NCBI GenBank assembly: GCA_949957035.1
Contig: CATLIP010000151.1
Location: 1-6,056 of the forward strand
Reading direction: 5' to 3'
DNA from: an uncultured Lachnospiraceae bacterium
GTDB taxonomy: Bacteria; Bacillota_A; Clostridia; Lachnospirales; Lachnospiraceae
DNA: 6,056 nt
Below are positions 1 to 4,987 of this stretch, one piece after another (the stretch's first letter is position 1; each line of letters opens with the position of its first letter). The position numbers were made by a program, and so were the translations under genes. Below the pieces are notes generated by a model. It made no database searches and was not told the origin of the DNA. It worked only from the letters and a program-made list of their open reading frames with translations.

Positions 1-21
1 TCCCTCATGTCATCGTAGACG

Positions 22-255
22 TTAAACATGAGTGCCATATTCAAAATCCTGCTTATCCCTGCAATCTAAAAGGCGTTGGCAAACTGCCCTCTGTTTGTCC
101 GTCAAATCAAGCTGGTTAAAGGCATCCTCCGCATTTCCCTCATTATTACTGTCCTTTTGATAACTTGCATCCGCTTTTAACAATTTCAATACAGATTCGT
201 CTTTTAGTTTCTCGACCGCTATTTTCACCAGTTCTTTAAATTCCCTATCGCACAT
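22..255 (-). CDS. Small hypothetical protein, probable mobile-element cargo
   Basis: A 77-residue protein of unknown function. It is mostly charged and helical: an N-terminal helix beginning MCDREFKELVK, a polar middle rich in Asn, Asp and Glu (around residues 30-45), then a second helix with the phrase LDLTDKQRAVCQRLLDCRDK. No membrane segment or signal peptide is visible. ATG at 255 is preferred over GTG at 258 because AGGAGG (261-266) lies 5 nt from the ATG but only 2 nt from the GTG. The start overlaps the end of the upstream 65-residue gene by 11 nt, which suggests translational coupling. The protein ends abruptly after EYGTHV, and a different frame continues to the window edge (see findings), so the C-terminus may be frameshifted. 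Small genes of this style are common in clostridial integrative elements, but I cannot name the family. Confidence 0.6.
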   Translation of the reverse strand: MCDREFKELVKIAVEKLKDESVLKLLKADASYQKDSNNEGNAEDAFNQLDLTDKQRAVCQRLLDCRDKQDFEYGTHV

Positions 256-442
256 CACTTCCTCCTGCCATTTCTACCCTTAACTTTTTTACAGGTGCAT
301 GGATAACCTTGATAATAAGCTCATCAACGCAATCTGTATATCTGCCTTGCTGTATGAGCTGATTTTTTAATCCTACAAGGCTATGTAACAGGAGTTTTCT
401 TTCTTCACCATCCACATATAAATGACTTTTCTTTTCTCTCAT
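245..442 (-). CDS. Small hypothetical protein (65 aa), probable mobile-element gene
   Basis: A 65-residue, basic, helical, probably cytosolic protein of unknown function beginning MREKKSHLYVDGEERKLLL. The central phrase SLVGLKNQLIQQGRYTDCVD followed by ELIIKVIHAPVKKLRV resembles, from memory only, small proteins encoded in integrative elements of Firmicutes. The frame stays open upstream to 496 with another ATG at 469, but a good promoter (TTGATT, 17 nt, TATAAT at 468-496) overlaps that upstream part. Transcription would begin near 461, so ATG 442 is the only sensible start. A weak purine-rich ribosome binding site (AAAGGACGGTGG) sits just before it. Its stop lies inside the start region of the next gene, so the two probably form a coupled pair. 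Function cannot be assigned. Confidence 0.6.
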   Translation of the reverse strand: MREKKSHLYVDGEERKLLLHSLVGLKNQLIQQGRYTDCVDELIIKVIHAPVKKLRVEMAGGSDVR

Positions 443-467
443 AAATGCCACCGTCCTTTTTGCTTTC

Positions 468-496
468 ATTATATAGACAGAAAAAAGAATAATCAA
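468..496 (-). promoter_or_regulatory. Sigma-A-type promoter for the small-gene pair
   Basis: On the minus strand, TTGATT (491-496) is followed after 17 nt by a perfect TATAAT (468-473). Predicted transcription starts near 461, giving a leader of about 19 nt before ATG 442. It fires away from rlmD, into the putative element. The terminator at 511-551 lies immediately upstream and would insulate it from rlmD readthrough. Confidence 0.65.
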
Positions 497-510
497 AGAT
501 GCAAATGGGC

Positions 511-551
511 GAAAAAAATAAGCGTACCACTATCTCTAATGATACGCTTAT
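511..551 (-). terminator. Intrinsic terminator with GAGA tetraloop
   Basis: Read on the minus strand, 518-551 folds into a 15-bp stem with 2 G-U pairs and no mismatches, closed by a GAGA loop, which fits the GNRA tetraloop pattern. It is followed at once by seven T residues (511-517 on the plus strand are mostly A). Both G-U pairs exist only in minus-strand RNA and the T tract is only on that side, so it acts in the minus direction. It should end transcripts coming from rlmD before they reach the small-gene promoter. Confidence 0.85.
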
Positions 552-773
552 CCCATTCAATTTCTAAGAGCCTGTTGCCTATATTTTATCGGCAGGGTGT
601 ACACTACATAGACACGTTGATTGCGGAAAACCTTTATTTTCCGTTTGTGTTCCCACACCCGATATCAACTACCACCGAAACGTCAAAGTAGTTTTTGAGG
701 TGCTTATTTCGGATTTTTTCACCCTCCGAAGTAAACGTGAAATGCTTCGCAAAGTGCCTAAAATAAAGGATTT
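552..773. other. Gene-poor segment between rlmD and the terminator; probable element end
   Basis: No start codon with a ribosome binding site opens a credible gene here. One minus-strand frame, offset from rlmD, runs out of the 3' end of rlmD without a stop to 634. It reads VEILYFRHFAKHFTFTSEG and then YFDVSVVVDIGCGNTNGK, and lacks its own start. I have an unverified recollection of this peptide string recurring in clostridial genomes, which would fit a repeated element terminus rather than a protein. A perfect 7-bp inverted repeat with a 6-nt loop sits at 624-643 (CGGAAAA / TTTTCCG). Nothing else is recognisable. Confidence 0.4.
624..643. repeat. Perfect 7-bp inverted repeat, 6-nt loop
   Basis: CGGAAAA (624-630) and TTTTCCG (637-643) are exact reverse complements separated by CCTTTA. 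There is no T tract after it on either strand, so a terminator role is unlikely. It lies in the putative element terminus and could be a protein binding site or chance. Confidence 0.5.
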
Positions 774-2171
774 CTACGAGGTTTTCTTTTGTATCAACAC
801 AATAGTCTCCACATGCACCGTATGCGGAAACATATCCACTGCCCTCACTCTCTCCACCTCATACCCTCTCCCCCTCAAATACTTCAAATCCCTCGAAAGC
901 GTCGCAGAATCACAACTCACATACACAACCCTCTTAGCCCCCATCTCCACAATCGTTTCAAGCAGCCTCTCATCGCATCCTTTCCTGGGCGGGTCAACCA
1001 CTACTACATCCCCTTGATACTTCTTCCCCCCATGCTCATTCTCATATCTCCATCCAAATTCCGGCAGAACCTCTTCCGCCTTCCCCTCAAAAAACTCCAC
1101 ATTAGCAATCCCATTTATCCCCGCATTATTCTTGGCATCCTTAACCGCCTGTGGCACAACCTCCACTCCATAGACCCGCTTTGCCCTCTTGGCCAAAAAC
1201 AACGAAATAGTCCCAATCCCGCAATACAAGTCCCAAACCGTCTCATTCCCCGTAAGCTTGGCATATTCCAGCACCAACCCATACAGCTTCTCCGTCTGCA
1301 CAGGATTAACCTGATAGAAAGACAACGGCGAAATCTGATATTTCACCTCCCCAATCATATCCGTAATATACGTCTGTCCCCACAATAGCCGTATATCACT
1401 GCCCATAATCACATTCGTCCTCTCCCGGTTGATACTGTAAGTTACGCTGGTCATCCCGTCAATCTCAGCTAACCGTTCTGCCAGCGCTTTCCCATAAGGA
1501 ATCTCCTCCCCATTAATCACCACACAAACCATAATCTCCTTCGTCCGAAACCCATAACGAATCAACACATGACGAACCAGCCCTCTATGCTCCTCCTCAT
1601 GATACGCACTGATATGAAACTCTTCCATAAAGTCAATGACGCACCCAAGAATCTTCTCATTAACCTCGACTCCCAATACACATCTCGTATTCGAGATAAT
1701 ACTGTGTGTCCTTCCCGCATAGAACCCTGCAATAATCCTTCCGTCTCGATTCGTTCCAACAGGGAACTGTGCCTTATTCCTATATGCAAATGGCTTCTCC
1801 ATCCCCACAATCGTCTCCATTGCTTCTGAAATAATCTCCTCCGGAATCCCCCCAATCCGTATGAGATTCTCCCTTACCTTGTCCTCCTTGAATCTTAACT
1901 GTCTGCTATACTCCATCTCCTGAATCTGACATCCTCCGCAACTGCGTGCCACCGGGCAGGCAGGACTTTTCAGACGAAAATCAGAAGGCTTAGCAATCTT
2001 CAATAACTTCGCATAAGCATAATTCTTCTTGGCCTTCATAATCTTGGTTTCCACCACATCTCCGATGATTGCATCCTTAATAAACAGCGTATAGCCGTCT
2101 ATTTTCCCAATCCCTTCTCCGTTACTTCCCATATCCTCAATCACAACCGTAACTATATCATTTTTTCGCAT
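774..2171 (-). CDS. rlmD: 23S rRNA (uracil-5-)-methyltransferase, RumA/RlmD type
   Basis: Transfers a methyl group from S-adenosylmethionine to C5 of uracil in 23S rRNA; in Firmicutes one such enzyme can serve both the U747- and U1939-equivalent sites. The protein has 465 residues from ATG 2171. This start is chosen because GGAGGAG (2175-2181) sits just upstream; it lies inside codons of the alternative ATG at 2183. An N-terminal TRAM domain spans about residues 3-58. Cys72, Cys78, Cys81 and Cys164 are the likely 4Fe-4S ligands. SFYQVNP is at 284-290, the SAM-binding strand DLYCGIGTISLF at 314-325, and DPPRKGC at 393-399. The nucleophile is Cys420 in YVSCD and the general base Glu455 in HVET. 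All expected catalytic residues are present, so it should be active. The last six residues (IQKKTS) follow a probable integration site and may be supplied by the neighbouring element. Confidence 0.95.
   Translation of the reverse strand: MRKNDIVTVVIEDMGSNGEGIGKIDGYTLFIKDAIIGDVVETKIMKAKKNYAYAKLLKIAKPSDFRLKSPACPVARSCGGCQIQEMEYSRQLRFKEDKVRENLIRIGGIPEEIISEAMETIVGMEKPFAYRNKAQFPVGTNRDGRIIAGFYAGRTHSIISNTRCVLGVEVNEKILGCVIDFMEEFHISAYHEEEHRGLVRHVLIRYGFRTKEIMVCVVINGEEIPYGKALAERLAEIDGMTSVTYSINRERTNVIMGSDIRLLWGQTYITDMIGEVKYQISPLSFYQVNPVQTEKLYGLVLEYAKLTGNETVWDLYCGIGTISLFLAKRAKRVYGVEVVPQAVKDAKNNAGINGIANVEFFEGKAEEVLPEFGWRYENEHGGKKYQGDVVVVDPPRKGCDERLLETIVEMGAKRVVYVSCDSATLSRDLKYLRGRGYEVERVRAVDMFPHTVHVETIVLIQKKTS
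795..815 (-). other. Putative attachment site at the 3' end of rlmD
   Basis: On the minus strand these bases encode HVETIVL, beginning CATGTGGAG and ending ATTGTGTTG. From established knowledge, several integrative conjugative elements of Firmicutes insert at the 3' end of rumA/rlmD through exactly these conserved codons. Here the sequence on the downstream side switches from a conserved housekeeping gene to non-coding DNA and small accessory genes, as expected at an element junction. The recombinase and the second junction lie outside the window, so this is inferred. Confidence 0.5.
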
Positions 2172-2174
2172 TTT

Positions 2175-2181
2175 CTCCTCC
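2175..2181 (-). promoter_or_regulatory. Ribosome binding site deciding the rlmD start
   Basis: GGAGGAG on the minus strand lies 3 nt (5 nt from its GGAGG core) before ATG 2171. The upstream in-frame ATG at 2183 overlaps this motif and has no good motif of its own, so translation should begin at 2171. Confidence 0.7.
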
Positions 2182-2192
2182 ATTCTGTGCTT

Positions 2193-2314
2193 CTATAGCC
2201 TCATTCCCATTCTATCTCCCATCCGATTCCTTGATTTTCTCCATCCTATATCTCTATAGCCTCATTCCCGCTCTATCTCCCATCTGATTCCACGATTTTC
2301 TCCCTCTTGTGTCG
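2193..2314 (-). repeat. 61-bp imperfect tandem duplication in the rlmD leader
   Basis: Two adjacent units, 2193-2253 and 2254-2314, match at 51 of 61 positions by eye; most differences are in the last 11 bases. On the minus strand each unit carries GGAGAAAAT, the same string that forms the rlmD ribosome binding and start region, but followed by C rather than the G that completes ATG. TGAGGCTATAG also recurs, with a diverged third copy near 2327-2337. The duplication seems to have copied the translation start region of rlmD upstream. Confidence 0.8.
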
Positions 2315-2320
2315 CCACAG

Positions 2321-2348
2321 TTTACACTATAGCTTCAAATAAAGTCAA
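2321..2348 (-). promoter_or_regulatory. Probable promoter of rlmD
   Basis: TTGACT (2343-2348) with a 16-nt spacer to TGTAAA (2321-2326) on the minus strand. The -35 is strong and the -10 is only moderate (4 of 6). It starts just after the hairpin at 2352-2412 and would give a leader of about 140 nt that contains the whole 61-bp duplication. Confidence 0.45.
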
Positions 2349-2412
2349 AATTACCCTCAGCAACCAAAGAACCACATCTGACCATCATATGTTTCTTCGC
2401 CCACCAAGGGTA
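2344..2412 (-). terminator. Long hairpin, probable terminator after yhaM
   Basis: In minus-strand RNA, 2387-2412 pairs with 2352-2377 as a 26-position stem with only two mismatches and a 9-nt loop (2378-2386). Seven of the pairs are G-U and work only in the minus-strand transcript, showing the direction of use. It is followed by ATTTTGAC, a short T run. It lies about 60 nt after the yhaM stop and immediately before the rlmD promoter, the expected place for a terminator. The weak T tract leaves room for another role, such as 3'-end protection. Confidence 0.6.
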
Positions 2413-2472
2413 TCCATACCACTATATTAATATTCGGATTATTTCCGGCAACCGCCAATACAATAAATTATA

Positions 2473-3420
2473 CTAAATCCCCATCGTGGTTTTCCTTAAA
2501 TTCGACTCAAACAACCGATTATACCCCAACCAGTCATTATGATTCTTATCCTTAAATATCTCTGTCAACGTCTGCATCTTTGCATCCGCACAGTCTGCGA
2601 AATTAAGAGCCAAGGCCTCCGCAAGAGCCGGCTTCTTCGGAGAACCATACTCCAACTCGCCATGATGGGCCACGACGCAATGCTTCAATTCGCTTGCCAA
2701 CCGCTCCGGGAAGTCCGGAATCTCCCGCACTGCGTCACTAATCATTTCCACCCCTATCACGATATGTCCCAAAAGCTGTCCGTCATCCGTATAGTCATTC
2801 ATCGGAAATGGAGACAGCTCCTTTACCTTACCAATATCGTGACAGATTGCCGCCGTGCACAGAAGGTCCCGATTCAGGATAGGATATGCCCCTGACATAT
2901 ATTCACAGAATTTCACTACGCTCAGAGTATGCTCAAGAAGTCCTCCCGAGAATCCATGGTGCACACTCTTTGCCGCTGAGTGTGCCTTGAACCGCCGAAT
3001 AAATGCCTCATCCTTTACAAAATAATATTCAATCAACTGTTTCAGATAGATATTCTCAATCTTTCCTACATATCTCATAAGCTCTTGATACATCTTCTCT
3101 GTATTCTTCTCGCTGGTAGGCAGATAATCCGCCATAGAATACTCTTCCGTCTGGGCCTTGCGGATCTGCCTGATATTCAGTTGAAGATTATTGTTATAAT
3201 TGATGACCTCACCGTATACTTCAATGAAATCCATCTCCTCGTAATCTGCAATTCCGCCGGAATTGGGATCCCATACCTTACCATCCAAAACTCCTGTCTT
3301 ATCCTGAAGAATCAAATTGTCATACGGTTTCCCATTCCTTGTCTCCGCCGAACGTTTTCCCTTACATAAATAAATATTCCTTATTGTTTCACCCTCACGA
3401 AGAGTATTGATATACCTCAT
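2473..3420 (-). CDS. yhaM: 3'->5' exoribonuclease, YhaM family
   Basis: A 315-residue cytosolic nuclease matching the YhaM family in length (about 314 residues) and domain order. In that family the enzyme degrades RNA, and single-stranded DNA, from the 3' end in a metal-dependent way and helps trim transcript ends. An OB-fold nucleic-acid-binding domain covers about residues 6-88 (NLILQDKTGVLDGKVWD). An HD metal-dependent phosphohydrolase domain follows at about 145-285. Its visible metal ligands are His164 (LLEHT), His194-Asp195 (CHDIGK), His219 (GHIV), His252-His253 in AHHGELEYGSP, and Asp276 or Asp279 in ADCADAK. All are present, so it should be active. ATG 3420 is chosen over ATG 3438 because AGAGG lies 7 nt before it; the longer form would add MERGRK. 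It lies downstream of the HtrA-like gene in the same direction, with a 112-nt gap. Confidence 0.93.
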   Translation of the reverse strand: MRYINTLREGETIRNIYLCKGKRSAETRNGKPYDNLILQDKTGVLDGKVWDPNSGGIADYEEMDFIEVYGEVINYNNNLQLNIRQIRKAQTEEYSMADYLPTSEKNTEKMYQELMRYVGKIENIYLKQLIEYYFVKDEAFIRRFKAHSAAKSVHHGFSGGLLEHTLSVVKFCEYMSGAYPILNRDLLCTAAICHDIGKVKELSPFPMNDYTDDGQLLGHIVIGVEMISDAVREIPDFPERLASELKHCVVAHHGELEYGSPKKPALAEALALNFADCADAKMQTLTEIFKDKNHNDWLGYNRLFESNLRKTTMGI

Positions 3421-3440
3421 TTTTCTGCCTCTTTCCATTC

Positions 3441-3470
3441 TGTCTTATTCGTTGTCTTATGTTGTCTTAT
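3441..3470 (-). repeat. Three short direct repeats in the yhaM leader
   Basis: The octamer TGTCTTAT (plus strand) occurs at 3441-3448, 3453-3460 and 3463-3470; the last two are part of a perfect tandem GTTGTCTTAT pair. On the coding strand this reads ATAAGACA repeated just upstream of the yhaM ribosome binding site. It could be an operator or a slippage product. Confidence 0.6.
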
Positions 3471-3532
3471 ATAGATGTTTATTCCGAATACTGCTACATT
3501 ATATTCCCGCAGGCAACAAGCCCTAGGCGGTA

Positions 3533-4741
3533 CTACATCTCCTTACTCCCAACCGTCACTTTAAAATCGATATCTACATATCCGTCTGCCCCCTGTCTCT
3601 GTCCCTTAATCACAATCTCGCTTCCAACCTTCTTCTCCATCAATGTCCCATGGTAAATCCCGTAAGCCGTAATCTCCACATCATCTACACTGGTAATGAC
3701 GTCCCCGCTTTGGATTCCCGCGGCCATGGCCGGAGAATCAGCGTCCACACTCTTCACATACAGCCCCTTAGGGATTCCCTGCTCCTCAATCTCTTCCGTA
3801 ACATCTACGCCCCAAACCCCAATATATGGGACGCCTTGTCCGTTAGAAAGAAGTTCGATTACCTCCTTCACATCCGTAATTCCGTAACCGATAATCAGCT
3901 CTGTGCTGTCTTCCGCCGCAGCGCTCTGGTCAATCAGAGCAATAATCTCTCCCTTAAGATTCACAATAAAGCCGCTCCCGTTCTTAGAACCGGCAATATC
4001 TGTATTAATCAGACGGTACTGCCCGTCAGCCGAATCCCTTACGTTCTTTCCGGAAGCTATGGAACCGAATCCCATTGCTCCGGCATACCCAAAGGGCTTG
4101 CCAAGCACAATCGCAATATCTCCTTTGGACACTGCATTAGAACTGCCAAGGACAGCCGTATCAATCTGCGCCCATGTAGAATCCTCAATGGCCGTACGGC
4201 TCACCGCGTAGATTCCAAAACCCAGATTCTCGTCGCTTTTCTTAAGCGCCGCGGGATATGCCTGACCATTATTAAATACAATCTTAATCTCCTTCGCATC
4301 CTTTGCCACCGAGGATTTGCCCAAAATCAAAAGCTCACGCCCATTATCCGCCACAATCAATCCGGACACACTGTTCTTATAATCCTTCGCTTCCTCCGTC
4401 CAGTCCTGCTCTTCTATCACGCCTGCAATCTCTCCCACAGAACGATTCGCCTTAACGCCGATGGACGTTAAGGACTGCTGCATCTGGCGGTAACTGTCTG
4501 CATCTAAGGGCTGAGGCGTAACCTCCTCCTGAGGGGGCTGCTCCGGTTCCTCTTCCTTTGGCGTCTCTTCCTCCGGCGGAATGGTAACCTGCTGAGGATC
4601 GTCTTGAAAAATACTGTCCATAGCCGGCTTCATGGCGCTAAAGCTAAAACATGCAAACACACCGAATATCAATCCCAGACCAGCCATCCGAAAAAATCCC
4701 TTTCTCTCGCCTCTCCGGTCCCTCTTAATCGTCTCCTGCAA
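3533..4741 (-). CDS. HtrA/DegP-like membrane protein with PDZ domain, catalytically dead
   Basis: A 402-residue protein with the architecture of membrane-anchored HtrA: a short basic cytosolic tail, one membrane helix at about 19-37, a Glu/Pro-rich extracytoplasmic linker (about 50-80), a trypsin-like domain (about 100-300), and a PDZ domain (about 305-397: YIGVWGV, GLYVKSVDADSPA, GIQSGDVITSVDD). The fold is recognisable, but the catalytic triad is not. The usual HVV is SVA (Ser144), the usual TDLAVL is ENLGFG (Asn172), and the usual GNSGGPL is KNGSGFI, with Gly255 at the nucleophile position and a serine shifted by one. It therefore probably binds rather than cuts misfolded or envelope proteins. 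Translation from this ORF would need TTG 4741, which has AAGGAG (4752-4757) 9 nt upstream. The same frame continues upstream across a TAA at 4766-4768 into a plausible N-terminal tail, so the gene may be nonsense-mutated or restarted. It is transcribed divergently from mutS2. Confidence 0.85.
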   Translation of the reverse strand: MQETIKRDRRGERKGFFRMAGLGLIFGVFACFSFSAMKPAMDSIFQDDPQQVTIPPEEETPKEEEPEQPPQEEVTPQPLDADSYRQMQQSLTSIGVKANRSVGEIAGVIEEQDWTEEAKDYKNSVSGLIVADNGRELLILGKSSVAKDAKEIKIVFNNGQAYPAALKKSDENLGFGIYAVSRTAIEDSTWAQIDTAVLGSSNAVSKGDIAIVLGKPFGYAGAMGFGSIASGKNVRDSADGQYRLINTDIAGSKNGSGFIVNLKGEIIALIDQSAAAEDSTELIIGYGITDVKEVIELLSNGQGVPYIGVWGVDVTEEIEEQGIPKGLYVKSVDADSPAMAAGIQSGDVITSVDDVEITAYGIYHGTLMEKKVGSEIVIKGQRQGADGYVDIDFKVTVGSKEM

Positions 4742-4751
4742 AAATGAATAC

Positions 4752-4757
4752 TCCTTA
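4752..4757 (-). promoter_or_regulatory. Ribosome binding site for TTG restart of the HtrA-like gene
   Basis: AAGGAG on the minus strand lies 9 nt before TTG 4741 and 8 nt after the TAA at 4766-4768. This placement would allow reinitiation by ribosomes ending at the TAA. Because the motif also encodes Lys-Glu of the KEYSF phrase, it may be coincidental. Confidence 0.45.
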
Positions 4758-4765
4758 AGCCCCTC

Positions 4766-4867
4766 TTATGAGTTCTCCTGCATCGCTTCCTGAGTATCTT
4801 CCTGTGGATGTAATTCTTTCCTTGGATCTTTCTGCTCTTCCATAGACCCATCTTCTCCTTTTTTCAT
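4766..4867 (-). pseudogene. Upstream in-frame N-terminal segment of the HtrA-like gene, ended by TAA
   Basis: An open frame of 33 codons from ATG 4867, or 25 from ATG 4843, ending in TAA at 4766-4768. It is exactly in frame with the HtrA-like gene. From 4843 it reads MEEQKDPRKELHPQED and TQEAMQENS, then stop, then EGLKEYSFLQETIKRD, which leads into the membrane helix. The acidic, polar tail followed by (K/E)-EYSF-(I/L)-QE-x-IK is, from memory, how HtrA-like proteins of Lachnospiraceae usually begin. AAGGAG at 4855-4860 is 11 nt before ATG 4843. The simplest reading is a single gene of about 436 codons interrupted by one nonsense codon. Alternatives are a sequencing error or a short coupled leader peptide. 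Confidence 0.6.
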
Positions 4868-4877
4868 TCCTTATGAA

Positions 4878-4905
4878 CTGACAAATACATCCTATCGGAT
4901 ATAGT
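4878..4905 (+). promoter_or_regulatory. Candidate mutS2 promoter
   Basis: CTGACA (4878-4883), a 16-nt spacer and TATAGT (4900-4905), each 5 of 6 to consensus. Transcription would start near 4912, leaving a leader of about 75 nt. Its -10 overlaps the -10 of the opposing promoter. A lone TAGAAT at 4964-4969 is a weaker alternative because it lacks a -35. Confidence 0.5.
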
Positions 4906-4931
4906 ATACTCCAAGAAAGACGATTGTTCAA
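4903..4931 (-). promoter_or_regulatory. Candidate promoter of the HtrA-like gene
   Basis: On the minus strand TTGAAC (4926-4931), a 17-nt spacer and TATACT (4903-4908). Transcription would start near 4896, upstream of ATG 4867 and ATG 4843. This means the transcript covers the interrupted N-terminal segment and supports it as part of the gene. Confidence 0.55.
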
Positions 4932-4987
4932 TATTTATCCTTCCCTTTATGGCCCAAATAGGTTAGAATAAGTCTAGGTGATTGATT

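Noticed and set aside
789..1388. 199-codon plus-strand open frame
   Set aside because: It lies antisense to rlmD, is rich in His, Pro, Arg and Ile in a way typical of reverse-complement shadows, and has no ribosome binding site.
3498..3503. TATAAT on the minus strand upstream of yhaM
   Set aside because: A perfect -10 box, but no -35-like hexamer at 16-18 nt and no extended -10 TG, so I did not list it as a promoter.
3507..3530. CCGC...GCGG hairpin just after the HtrA-like gene
   Set aside because: The stem is only 4 bp plus a broken inner part and there is no T tract on the minus strand, so a terminator cannot be supported.
3650..4471. 273-codon plus-strand open frame, plus shorter ones nearby
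   Set aside because: Antisense to the HtrA-like gene, whose domains are clearly recognisable on the other strand; no family motif or ribosome binding site.
4669..4851. 60-codon minus-strand frame starting MGLWKSRK, with AAGGAG 3 nt upstream
   Set aside because: Composition is almost all Arg, Lys and Gly from an out-of-frame reading of the HtrA-like gene start. The in-frame reading gives a continuous sensible tail instead.
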